64,000 nt of DNA from Anthopleura xanthogrammica (lineage: Eukaryota > Cnidaria > Anthozoa > Actiniaria > Actiniidae). Position numbers and translations under genes: made by a program. The stretch lies in contig OZ025222.1 in assembly GCA_964019055.1 (NCBI GenBank), positions 10,038,543 to 10,102,542 of the forward strand. Reading direction: 5' to 3'. Shown here one piece after another: positions 49,462-60,600 of this stretch (position 1 is the stretch's first letter; every line of letters begins with the position of its first letter). The notes under the pieces were generated by a model. That model saw nothing but the letters and a program-made list of their open reading frames with translations, searched no databases and was not told the DNA's origin.

Positions 49462-51677
49462 ATGGTGAGTTACAAGTCGTTTTTATTCTTAATATAAAAC
49501 AAATTCACAAAAATATGGTTTGGAAATAATACCTAGTTCTATTCTTTAGCCTGTAGTCTAAAAAATATTTTCCGATGGCTTATTTACGTAAGGGATCTTG
49601 CCTGATGAAGATTCGTAGTGTTGTTATTGCTCAGCCATGTTGTTTTTCTCTTTGGACAGCCGGCACACAAGTCCTTCAAGATTAAGGTCAAATTGGCCAA
49701 GAAAATGAAGCAGAATAGACCTATCCCACAGTGGGTTAGACTAAGGACTGGCAACAAAATAAGGTAAGAAGTTTTTTCACCGTATTTCAGATAAATTAAG
49801 CTTAATAACAGAAGCATTTTCAAATGCATGAGTTTTTTTGATGAATTGTGAAGCTTGGCGAAACCCAACCAAATTTAGCAAATATTTTTACTATTATCTG
49901 TAATTCTGGGCTTGTAATTTCCTATTTTCTTACATCACGACTCTTACACATCAGGGTTTTAGGGATAAATAATTCCCTTAGACCTGTGTCAATCTTATGA
50001 ATAAGCTACTACAGCTCGAAAAACCCATGAAATAATTGTGCTTGACAATTATACACCAATGTGATTATTGGTGAATATTTACTGAGCTGCAAGTCCTCGA
50101 ACAGGAGGTAAATATTCACTAATTCACTAACGTTTCCACCCAATTCAAAACCTCTGGGAATAAGATTCTTCGCATTTTGTATTTAGATATCACATGGAAA
50201 ATTTTTCAAATAAAAGTTTATATTATATGAAATAGAGTGTTATATTGAGTGACATCAAAATGATAAGATTGATATCCCCACTCCCACATGTGCCCAGTGG
50301 AGATACGATTTTTATCAACACTGGTGGTGTCAAATTTTGGCCAAGGTCAAATTCTCTATTATTTTTCATTGAAGATTTCATATAATAAACAGAACATTAC
50401 ATGGTTGCTTGGAGGTACAAATTTTATCTACTCGTGCTGATATTATCTCTCACTCGTTCACTCACTAGTGAGAGATAACATAAACACTCGAAGATAAAAT
50501 TCATATCTCTGCGCGACCATGTAATATCCTCTATGTATTCCCAGAGGTTTTGAGTTGGGTAGAAATGTACATAGCAATGCATTAGCCGATTAGGTCTAAT
50601 ATTTTAGTATCATCACATGGTGGCTATTCGAAAATGACAATTTATTACTAGAAGGTGGATATTTTTAATATTTTGAAAGAGACACGCATCAACAATTGAA
50701 GCATGCACAATACTATATTCACCTGTAGGTGATTATAGAGAAATATCCCGAAGTTCGTGACCAATTGGAGCACATAATTTCCTATAATAACCTGAGTGAT
50801 ACTCAAAGTATTTAGTACTAGTGCTTGTACCAGGGCTCAAAATAAAGGCTGTTGTAAGAACAAGTCAAGGTAACTGCTTCTTTGGCTGGTCCTCTTGGTT
50901 GATTACGTGTTGATCAGTGCGATTGAGCAGACTATTTTTTAAGCCCTGACTTCCCACCACAATGACAACTCAACTCATTATGTGAGTAGAGTTGCTAAAA
51001 GTGGTTTTCATACATTGAAATGGCTTCCCATTGTCTCCCAGTAATAGACCTATTCGCCTTGGGTGTAATGTTTTCCCATTTCAGACCACTTGTCATTCCC
51101 CAGAGTATCATTTCTTTGTTTAACGGTTGCACATGAGAAGACACATGAATATGGATACAACTCAAACAAAGAATTTTATTCTCAAGACCACATGTCATTC
51201 ACCAGAGTATCATTTCATTGTTTAACGGTTGCGCATGAGATGACACATGAATATAGATACAACTCAAACAAATAATCTTATTCTCAAGAGAATGACACAT
51301 GGTCTGAAATGGGAAAACATTACATCCAAGCCGAAAAGGTCTATTCATCCAACCACAACATGTAGTTAGTGTTACAGTAAGATACAGTATGTCTTCAGTA
51401 CGGTTATGAATTTGCTGTATCATTTCCCACTCATACAAAAACTACTCTATTATTTCTCTCCTGTGCTTTGAGGGTTTTTTCCCAAGATCTCCAGTTTTCT
51501 TTCTTATTCAAAAACCAACCTCTGAGTTCCTGTTACGTTTCAGTGCATTAAGAGCCACACTGTAGAGATGCCGCAGCTAGACCCCATTTTTTATTCTTAC
51601 TAATTTATTAATCTTATTAATTCATTAGGTATAATGCCAAGAGAAGACATTGGCGCCGTACCAAGCTTGGATTGTAA
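49462..51677 (+). CDS. RPL39: 60S ribosomal protein eL39 (RPL39)
   Basis: Three exons: 49462-49464 (ATG only), 49660-49763 and 51629-51677. They join to exactly 51 residues, the normal length of the protein. Diagnostic segments are [20 protein letters not shown] and [11 protein letters not shown]. eL39 lines the peptide exit tunnel of the large ribosomal subunit. Donors are GTGAGT and GTAAGA; acceptors TTTGGACAG and TTCATTAG. A pyrimidine-rich tract near 49417-49430 fits a TOP promoter. The second intron (1.9 kb) contains an inverted-repeat element, 102-bp-type repeats and a SINE fragment; I saw no convincing snoRNA in either intron. This is intact and very likely an active housekeeping gene. 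Confidence 0.97.
50131..50567. mobile_element. Inverted-repeat element in RPL39 intron 2
   Basis: CGTTTCCACCCAATTCAAAA at the left mirrors TTTTGAGTTGGGTAGAAATG at the right, and further inverted words (ATTATATGAAAT/ATTTCATATAAT) lie inside. Confidence 0.82.
51040..51350. repeat. Core-motif/102-bp repeats in RPL39 intron 2
   Basis: Two inverted units (CAGAGTATCATTTC...GTTTAACGGTTGC) are bounded by mirrored termini AATAGACCTATTCGCCTTGG and CCAAGCCGAAAAGGTCTATT, a foldback version of the family. Confidence 0.8.
51447..51565 (+). mobile_element. SINE body fragment
   Basis: Only the 3' part (TTCTCTCCTGTGCTTTGAGG to GTGCATTAAGAGCC) is present, 5'-truncated. Confidence 0.65.
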
Positions 51678-52226
51678 AATCTTTGTAGTGAACAAGATTC
51701 CATCAGTGAACGCACACACAACCTGCTCGTTAAGACTGACAGAATGTGCAACACCAAGTAAAGTTGTTTGATAATCAAAATATGTGTTTGTGGTCAATCA
51801 TATTTGTTGTTTATGTGATGATGTACCGTAGAATCCTGGTTATATATAAGTGCCCCTGGTTATACGTGCATTCCCTCCCCATTAGAAGACCACTAATCTG
51901 GTAACGCAAATGTCCTTTCAGCTATAGCATCCCTGGTTATAAGCACATCTAGGGTATCTTGTGTTATTTCATTCATAGGATTGACTGGGAAATTATCTCT
52001 TGCTACTGTATCTTTTCATTCCAAACTTGTTTTCCTCCTGGTTATAAGCCCATCAAATGTGTGGTTACGTATTAGCCTAGGGCTAATAATGATAAGAGAT
52101 GACAAAATATCATTGAACCCCCAACTCTCCACCCCCCTCCCCTCCCCCAATACACACAATGGCATAGCACCAGAAACTATCCAATGAGAGTCCTCTTTGT
52201 TTTTAAATATTTCTTTTTTTCCCATT

Positions 52227-53382
52227 ATTTGATTTGATTGTGCCAACCTTCCAGTGCTATGAATAACAACTGTTCATTCAGTATTGATTTGATTGAGCCA
52301 ACCTTCCAGTGCTCTGAATAACAACTGTTCATTCAGTATTGATTTGATTGAGCCAACCTTCCAGTGCTATGAATAACAACTGTTCATTCAGTATTGATTT
52401 GATTGAGCCAACCTTCCAGTCCTATGAATAACAACTGTTCATTCAGTATTGATTTGATTGAGCCAACCTTCCAGTGCTATGAATAACAACTGTTCATTCA
52501 GTATTGATTTGATTGTGCCAACCTTCCAGTCCTATGAATAACAACTGTTCATTCAGTATTGATTTGATTGAGCCAACCTTCCAGTGCTATGAATAACAAC
52601 TGTTCATTCAGTATTGATTTGATTGTGCCAACCTTCCAGTGCTATGAATAACAACTGTTCATTCAGTATTGATTTGATTGTGCCAACCTTCCAGTGCTAT
52701 GAATAACAACTGTTCATTCAGTATTGATTTGATTGTGCCAACCTTCCAGTCCTATGAATAACAACTGTTCATTCAGTATTGATTTGATTGTACCAACCTT
52801 CCAGTCCTATGAATAACAACTGTTCATTCAGTATTGATTTGATTGTACCAACCTTCCAGTGCTATGAATAACAACTGTTCATTCAGTATTGATTTGATTG
52901 TACCAACCTTCCAGTGCTATGAATAACAACTGTTCATTCAGTATTGATTTGATTGTACCAACCTTCCAGTCCTATGAATAACAACTGTTCATTCAGTATT
53001 GATTTGATTGAGCCAACCTTCCAGTGCTATGAATAACAACTGTTCATTCAGTATTGATTTGATTGTACCAACCTTCCAGTCCTATGAATAACAACTGTTC
53101 ATTCAGTATTGATTTGATTGTACCAACCTTCCAGTGCTATGAATAACAACTGTTCATTCAGTATTGATTTGATTGTACCAACCTTCCAGTGCTATGAATA
53201 ACAACTGTTCATTCAGTATTGATTTGATTGTACCAACCTTCCAGTGCTATGAATAACAACTGTTCATTCAGTATTGATTTGATTGTACCAACCTTCCAGT
53301 CCTATGAATAACAACTGTTCATTCAGTATTGATTTGATTGAGCCAACCTTCCAGTCCTATGAATAACAACTGTTCATTCAGT
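52227..53382. repeat. 55-bp tandem satellite, about 21 copies
   Basis: Units CCAACCTTCCAG(T)(G/C)CTATGAATAACAACTG followed by TTCATTCAGTATTGATTTGA. Variants alternate at two positions (GTGCC/GAGCC/GTACC and GTGCT/GTCCT). Confidence 0.97.
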
Positions 53383-53935
53383 ATATGGTTATGATGATTT
53401 TTTCCTAAAAAAATTAGCTTGGCAAAATATAATTTACTTCTTAAATAACTTGAGGTGTAGAAAAAGCCTATTGCTTAGATTAGTTTTAACTCAGTCATGC
53501 CTCCTTTCTGGCTCAATGTTACTGCTCAAAATGAATGAAATGGGAAAATGTTACACCCAAGCTTTATAAGAGGTTTATTTTTGTCAATGACAGTTTCGTG
53601 CACAAGGTACCACTCTTTTCTCTCTTTTATGTGCCTTCATCATGACGTAAGGTGGTTTGCACTATGGACACTTCTGGGTTTTTTTCGCTTTTCTTTTTCC
53701 TTTTGTTTTCTCCTTCAATTTGGTTGCTTTACTTTCATGTACATTTTCATACAGTAAACAAAGATTTGAAGAAAGTATTTAACCAAAATATCAATTTATT
53801 TATTCTATTATTTTCTTGATGCGATACAAATATATTCTACAAAGTTTATTTTTGTAACTTTATTTTTCTACCCACCCATCCCATTAGAGAACTCTAGAAC
53901 AGTATGTGATCCAATCTTGCTTGGATCATAGTCAG
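53383..53935. other. No gene recognised
   Basis: AT-rich. A terminus of the core-motif family (AATGGGAAAATGTTACACCC) is at about 53537. Confidence 0.5.
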
Positions 53936-54117
53936 AGATTACTATCCTTATCAGACCTCTTTGGCTTCGTTGTTTGTGTCCTTTTCAGACCATGTGGTGC
54001 CACTCTTCGGAGTTGATTCTTTTATGTGTAAATATTTTATAAAAGAACATTTCTCAAGGGAATGTCATGTGGTCTGAAATGGCTAATTTGCATACGAAGC
54101 TAAAGAGGTCTTTTGTA
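53936..54117. mobile_element. Foldback element of the core-motif family
   Basis: Left arm CAGACCTCTTTGGCTTCGTT...TTTCAGACCATGTGG mirrors right arm CATGTGGTCTGAAATGG...GAAGCTAAAGAGGTCT. It is the clearest single-copy form of the family whose core is tandemly amplified elsewhere. Confidence 0.75.
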
Positions 54118-54360
54118 ATGAGTATATCTTTTCTAACTAACCTTAGCAACCTTAAAAGTGATAATTATTGTTAGCTTTACTAACAATAACATTCTTATAT
54201 ACTAATAGGCCAACCATTTTCACAAAAGCTCTTCACAAATTGCTTTGTTTTACCATCAAATTCATCTTTTTTGAGAATAGGATTCTTTGTTTCATTTGCA
54301 TCCAAACAAAGATGTAGTACACAAGGGAATGAAACATAGTCTGAAATGGGCAAAACATTC

Positions 54361-54616
54361 AGGGGGACTCCCATATATAGAAGGGCACGGAAGCGCGTTG
54401 GAAATTTTGAAAGTGACCCTTAAAAGGTACCAAAATTCTCGTTCTGATAGTCGTAAAAATCCCAAGTTTCACCCCTAAATGGTACCAAATGACACTAATT
54501 TTACAGCATTTTAATTAGTTTTTCGTTTGAACACCCGAAAAGGTACCAAATAATGAAAATTAACCCCTAAAAGGTACAACAAGCACCCGTCGCCTCTTTC
54601 ACCTCGGAGTCCCCCT
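54361..54616. mobile_element. Short inverted-terminus element
   Basis: AGGGGGACTCC at the left mirrors GGAGTCCCCCT at the right. The interior has repeated AAAAGGTACCAAA words. Confidence 0.75.
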
Positions 54617-55321
54617 CGGCAAAACATGACAAAGCTTAAGAGTTCTATTATACAATTATTATTATTACTAATTATTATTATTAATTTGCCTTCATAACAT
54701 GCATGATAAATCACATCTTGGTTATCAAAAAACTCATTAAAAAGTTAATTATCATTCAATATTCACTAATATTATAAATACTATGCCTTGGTAGTCTGAA
54801 CAACTTTATGATCAATATTATTTTTGTCTAAACCAAAATGTTAAACAGTCCGGTTGTGAAAAAGTTATTGCAATTCTCAATATTCTGCGAACTCGGTAAT
54901 TGCAAGTTGATGATAGGGCTGTGTGGCTATTCTAAAACTAGCCTGCTTAATAGATGCATGACTCAGACAAGTGTAATATACTGAAACGAAAACGGAGAAA
55001 CATTTTGTTTATTTATCTTTTATTACAAAGCATTGCTTTTCAAAAAAGTTATCATTATAAACCAAACGGCAGTAATCGGACTCAAGGAGATGAGAAATTC
55101 TGTTTGTCTGAGTTTGATCTCACTGCCACGCAGCTCTATATTGGAATTTGGTTTTTCACTGCCGCCAGTCAAAAATATAAAAGATACCAACTGGTGTGTT
55201 TTGTTTTTCAATTTGGTGTATACGCTAGACTAGTTTCATAAAAGGAACTTGTTTTCACAGTTTAAAATTAGAATATTTTTTCTAATTTTTATAAGAATTG
55301 ATATCTACAGATGTATGTCTA
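54617..55321. other. No gene recognised
   Basis: AT-rich, non-repetitive sequence with short unsupported open frames on both strands around 54954-55241. Confidence 0.5.
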
Positions 55322-55498
55322 CAGTGGAGGATCCAGAATGATTTCAAGGGGGGTGACTGGTACCTAGCAAGGCACTATGTAGAGTCTTTTTTCGTCTTAT
55401 CATATCCTTTGTTCTTATTATATTCAACTCCAAGGGGGTGACTTGTCACCCAAATTCACCCCCCCCCCCCTTCCTGGATCCTCCCATGGTCTTGGTCC
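55322..55498. mobile_element. hAT-like MITE, copy 4
   Basis: Ends CAGTGGAGGATCCAG and CTGGATCCTCCCATGG, with a C10 tract inside. It is the same family as 11158, 37251 and 48325. Confidence 0.65.
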
Positions 55499-55611
55499 TG
55501 GTCATGGTCATGGTCTTCTAGTATTTGATTCAAACAGTTAATCTATATTGAAAAACTAACCTTTAAGGAAACCAAGTAATTTGTTATAAAGATGAAGGCC
55601 AGAACAAGCTG

Positions 55612-55925
55612 ATCAGATCAAGACATGAGTTGACCAATCACATAAAAGCTTGAGCTGACTAATTAAAATACAGGCATTAGCTAACCAATCAGATCAAGAC
55701 ATGAGTTGACCAATCAGAGAAAAGATGGAGCTGACCAATTAAAATACATTCATTAGCTAACCAATCAGATCAAGACATGAGTTGACCAATCAGATATTAG
55801 TCACCAGCCTAAGCTAGCAAATCAGATCAAGATATAAGTTGACCAATCATAGTCTTAAGCTGACCTGCAGAAGTTATTAGGCGGAACCAATCGTGTCCTA
55901 ATAATAAACTGACCAATCAGATCTA
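55612..55925. repeat. CCAATCAGA-rich imperfect repeat (58-76 bp)
   Basis: AGATCAAGACATGAGTTGACC begins at 55615, 55691, 55766 and (diverged) 55824. At least six CCAATCA words recur. Confidence 0.85.
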
Positions 55926-56072
55926 AGGATCTAATGAGATCGAGAGAGAGAGCTGATCTTACCTGTTTTTACTGCAAGGAACATTTCTTATGAGGGGAGG
56001 GGAGGGGAGGGGGAGAAAATAGGGGCCCTTAAAATTTTAGTGACCCTGAAAAGAGGGATCTTACAGTCAAAC

Positions 56073-56576
56073 TAAGAAAACCGTGAACACCTAAAATATG
56101 TCTGGAATTTAAAAAAATTAATTTTTTTTATATATAGTTTTCTAACCAGTCATTTTCAAGAACTACTAACTGCCAAAGATTGTCACCAAACTAGCTTATA
56201 AACATGAATTTGTGTATAAGGAAATATATTTGAATCTCCAAGCTATAGCTGGGTTTCAATCAGCTGATAAAAGTCTTTGAATCTCATCTGCTCCAAATGG
56301 TGGTCAAACACTGACCACCATGTGCTGTCAACCAGAAAGAATTCTATTGAAAACATTCCACACGAGACAGGAAATGACGTCAAGGTAAACCCAGCTATTC
56401 CTGGTTTGTTAAGGGTATATATGCATAAAAGCAAATATGTAAACAAACTCATACGTTGAAAACGATCCGTCTAGTTCAGAGACAGTGATTGGTTTAGAGG
56501 TTTGTAACTCTCGCATGTGATTGGTTAGAAAACAATAAGCATTCCAGACATATTTAAGGTGTTCACGGTTTTCTTA
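56073..56576. mobile_element. Inverted-repeat element, ~500 bp
   Basis: TAAGAAAACCGTGAACACCT mirrors AGGTGTTCACGGTTTTCTTA, arms continuing through ATATGTCTGGAAT and TTTTCTAACCA. It contains a small palindrome TGGTGGTCA...TGACCACCA. Confidence 0.9.
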
Positions 56577-56697
56577 ATTTCACAATAGAATAATTGATGA
56601 ATCAAATATAGGAGAGCCTTCAATATTATGGTTCAGAAGGTCGCTAATAAATGGTCCCTGACACATTTTAAAACAAGCATGACAACATCACGTCCCG

Positions 56698-56972
56698 AGG
56701 GGGGTACTCCCTATAATGGACTATACGGGGATGCTCCGCCCGAAAGGGGTACTTTTTCAGGCCGCACGTATAGAAAAGGGGTGGAAATTTGTGAGTTTTG
56801 GTATAAAAAGGGTAGATTTTCTTCAAAGCTATATGAAAGGGGTACCTTTTCGGGCAAAAAGGTATAAAAAAGGGGTACCTTTTTGCTGAAATTTGGCATA
56901 GAAAAGGGTAAGGGGTCGAGAGTCCGGGCGGAGCATCCCGGTATGAAACGACCCGAAGTACCCCCCCCCCCC
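56698..56972. mobile_element. Inverted-terminus element rich in AAAGGGGTA
   Basis: GGGGGGTACTCC and CGGGGATGCTCCGCCCG at the left are mirrored by CGGGCGGAGCATCCCGG and GAAGTACCCCCC at the right. The interior repeats AAAGGGGTACTTTTT. Confidence 0.88.
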
Positions 56973-57052
56973 CCCGGCATCACGTTGTCTCCTGAGCAGC
57001 GAAGCAGTGATTCGATATAATGTTTACCACTCAGTTATCTAACTGTGATAAC

Positions 57053-57224
57053 AAACTAGCTAGAATCATGCACCTATCAATGTCTTGCACCAACCAAACT
57101 AGCTAGAATCATGCACCTATCAATGTCTTGCACCAACCAAACTAGCTAGAATCATGCACCTATCAATGTCTTGCACCAACCAAACTAGCTAGAATCATGC
57201 ACCTATCAATGTCTTGCACCAACG
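57053..57224. repeat. 43-bp tandem repeat, 4 copies, built from a transposon end
   Basis: Units AAACTAGCTAGAATCATGCA...CTATCAATGTCTTGCACCAAC. The second half of each unit equals the terminus of the element at 57184-57582. Confidence 0.93.
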
Positions 57225-57582
57225 GGGGGAGTGCGGGCATACCCAGGGGCTATTGACATGTTTCATATTTTCTCGTCAATAATCCCCATTCTGGGGGTGT
57301 ATGTGCATGTCAATATTTGTCAAATGCCCCCATTGTAATTTCTCTTGAAAACGTATTGTACTAGTATAATTGTAATCGCAGACATTCATTATATACTTGC
57401 GCCATTTCCGCCATTTTGGAAGTTTTCTGGGCCTAGTCCACATCGGTCAAAATGTCAATGAACCCTACCCAAGGGAAACCCTGTGTCAAAAAAGGCCGAG
57501 TCGCCCCAATCATGGGTAACGTTTCATTTTCAATAGCCCGTCTATACCCGCACTCCCCCCGTTGGGGCAAGACATTGATATA
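57184..57582. mobile_element. Inverted-repeat element next to a gene 3' end
   Basis: Left CTATCAATGTCTTGCACCAA...CGGGGGGAGTGCGGGCA mirrors right TACCCGCACTCCCCCC...TTGGGGCAAGACATTGATA. No coding region. It ends 22 bases before the minus-strand stop codon at 57604. Confidence 0.88.
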
Positions 57583-57603
57583 TGCATTAGCGTCACCTGA
57601 CAA

Positions 57604-60600
57604 TCAAGTATTAGGAGGTGTAGTGGTCTTTTTATTCTTGTTTTTCTTTTTCTTATTTCCTTTGGACTTCCTTTTCTGGTTAACCCTCCTCCTTCTTCCT
57701 TGTCTATTCGGGTTTCTTGTTGGTTGTGTTCTCGCATTATTTTGCGATCGCGTTTTTCTCGTTGGTATGGTTGGTCGCCTCGGTTTAGTTGTTGGTCGAC
57801 GTTTTCTCGATTTTCTTATTCTTCGTTTATTCGATTTTTTTGTTGGTTTTTTGTTGGTTGATATTTTCGGTTTTATTGTTGGTCGAGTTTTAGGTTTAGT
57901 TGTAGGTTTAGTGGTAGGTTTAGTGATGATGGGAACCTCTGGAACAGTCATGGTGTCTGAACCACAGTTAAAGGTACAAATGATCCTGAATGTAGAGCAC
58001 TCCGTGAAATTCTTCCTCCTCCTTCCTTGTCCAACACAGATCCGCATACACGGACAGTCAAAGCCATTGCACATGAAAAAGTTATTGGAAGTTGTGTTAG
58101 TGGTTCTGCCAACTCGTTTGATCCTCATGGACTTTCCTTTCTTACGTTTGAATAGAGGACATAGTGTCATGGCAGGGTTGGAGCTGACAGCGACTGGCGG
58201 CTTGACAGATGAATTACCGGGACTTGTTGAATTCACGGATGTATCTTCTGACAGAAAAAAAAAAGATTTTGGGAAAACATTACTGATGAAGAAAGAAATA
58301 ATACTCAAGGGAATGACGTGGTCTGAGATGGGAAAACATTACTGATGAAGAAAGAAATAATACTCAAGGGAATGACGTGGTCTGAGATGGGAAAACATTA
58401 CTGATGAAGAAAGAAATAATACTCAAGGGAATGACGTGGTCTGAGATGGGAAAACATTACTGATGAAGAAAGAAATAATACTCAAGGGAATGACGTGGTC
58501 TGAGATGGAAAACAATACTGATGAAGAAAGAAATAATACTCAAGGGAATGACGTGGTCTGAGATGGGAAAACATTACTGATGAAGAAAGAAATAATACTC
58601 AAGGGAATGACGTGGTCTGAGATGGGAAAACATTACTGATGAAGAAAGAAATAATACTCAAGGGAATGACGTGGTCTGAGATGGGAAAACATTACTGATG
58701 AAGAAAGAAATAATACTCAAGGGAATGACGTGGTCTGAGATGGAAAACATTACTGATGAAGAAAGAAATAATACTCAAGGGAATGACGTGGTCTGAGATG
58801 GGAAAACATTACTGATGAAGAAAGAAATAATACTCAAGGGAATGACATGTGGTCTGAGATGGGAAAACATTACTGATGAAGAAAGAAATAATACTCAATT
58901 GAATGACGTGGTCTGAGATGGGAAAACATTACTGATGAAGAAAGAAATAATACTCAAGGGAATGACGTGGTCTGAGATGGAAAACATTACTGATGAAGAA
59001 AGAAATAATACTCAAGGGAATGACGTGGTCTGAGATGGGAAAACATTACTGATGAAGAAAGAAATAATACTCAAGGGAATGACGTGGTCTGAGATGGGAA
59101 AACATTACTGATGAAGAAAGAAATAATACTCAATTGAATGACGTGGTCTGAGATGGGAAAACATTACTGATGAAGAAAGAAATAATACTCAATTGAATGA
59201 CGTGGTCTGAGATGGGAAAACATTACTGATGAAGAAAGAAATAATACTCAAGGGAATGACGTGGTCTGAGATGGGAAAACATTACTGATGAAGAAAGAAA
59301 TAATACTCAAGGGAATGACGTGGTCTGAGATGGGAAAACATTACTGATGAAGAAAGAAATAATACTCAAGGGAATGACGTGGTCTGAGATGGGAAAACAT
59401 TACTGATGAAGAAAGAAATAATACTCAATTGAATGACGTGGTCTGAGATGGGAAAACATTACTGATGAAGAAAGAAATAATACTCAAGGGAATGACATGT
59501 GATCTGAGATGGGAAAACATTACTGATGAAGAAAGAAATAATACTCAAGGGAATGACGTGGTCTGAGATGGGAAAACATTACTGATGAAGAAAGAAATAA
59601 TACTCAAGGGAATGACGTGGTCTGAGATGGGAAAACATTACTGATGAAGAAAGAAATAATACTCAAGGGAATGACGTGGTCTGAGATGGGAAAACATTAC
59701 TGATGAAGAAAGAAATAATACTCAAGGGAATGACGTGGTCTGAGATGGGAAAACATTACTGATGAAGAAAGAAATAATACTCAATTGAATGACGTGGTCT
59801 GAGATGGGAAAACATTACTGATGAAGAAAGAAATAATACTCAAGGGAATGACATGTGATCTGAGATGGTAAAACATTACTGATGAAGAAAGAAATAATAC
59901 TCAAGGAAATGACGTGGTCTGAGATGGGAAAACATTACTGATGAAGAAAGAAATAATACTCAAGGGAATGACGTGGTCTGAGATGGGAAAACATTACTGA
60001 TGAAGAAAGAAATAATACTCAAGGGAATGACGTGGTCTGAGATGGGAAAACATTACTGATGAAGAAAGAAATAATACTCAAGGGAATGACGTGGTCTGAG
60101 ATGGGAAAACATTACTGATGAAGAAAGAAATAATACTCAAGGGAATGACGTGGTCTGAGATGGAAAACATTACTGATGAAGAAAGAAATAATACTCAAGG
60201 GAATGACGTGGTCTGAGATGGGAAAACATTACTGATGAAGAAAGAAATAATACTCAAGGGAATGACGTGGTCTGAGATGGGAAAACATTACTGATGAAGA
60301 AAGAAATAATACTCAAGGGAATGACGTGGTCTGAGATGGGAAAACATTACTGATGAAGAAAGAAATAATACTCAAGGGAATGACGTGGTCTGAGATGGAA
60401 AACATTACTGATGAAGAAAGAAATAATACTCAAGGGAATGACGTGGTCTGAGATGGGAAAACATTACTGATGAAGAAAGAAATAATACTCAAGGGAATGA
60501 CGTGGTCTGAGATGGGAAAACATTACTGATGAAGAAAGAAATAATACTCAATTGAATGACGTGGTCTGAGATGGGAAAACATTACTGATGAAGAAAGAAA

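Noticed and set aside
49590..49660. C/D snoRNA in RPL39 intron 1 (C-box-like CTGATGA near 49601)
   Set aside because: No D box CTGA with flanking complementarity was found before the exon; no terminal stem.
57452..58345. Plus-strand open frame of 297 codons
   Set aside because: Hydrophobic low-complexity translation antisense to the Lys/Arg/Thr-rich minus-strand exon; it runs into the 59-bp satellite and has no family match.
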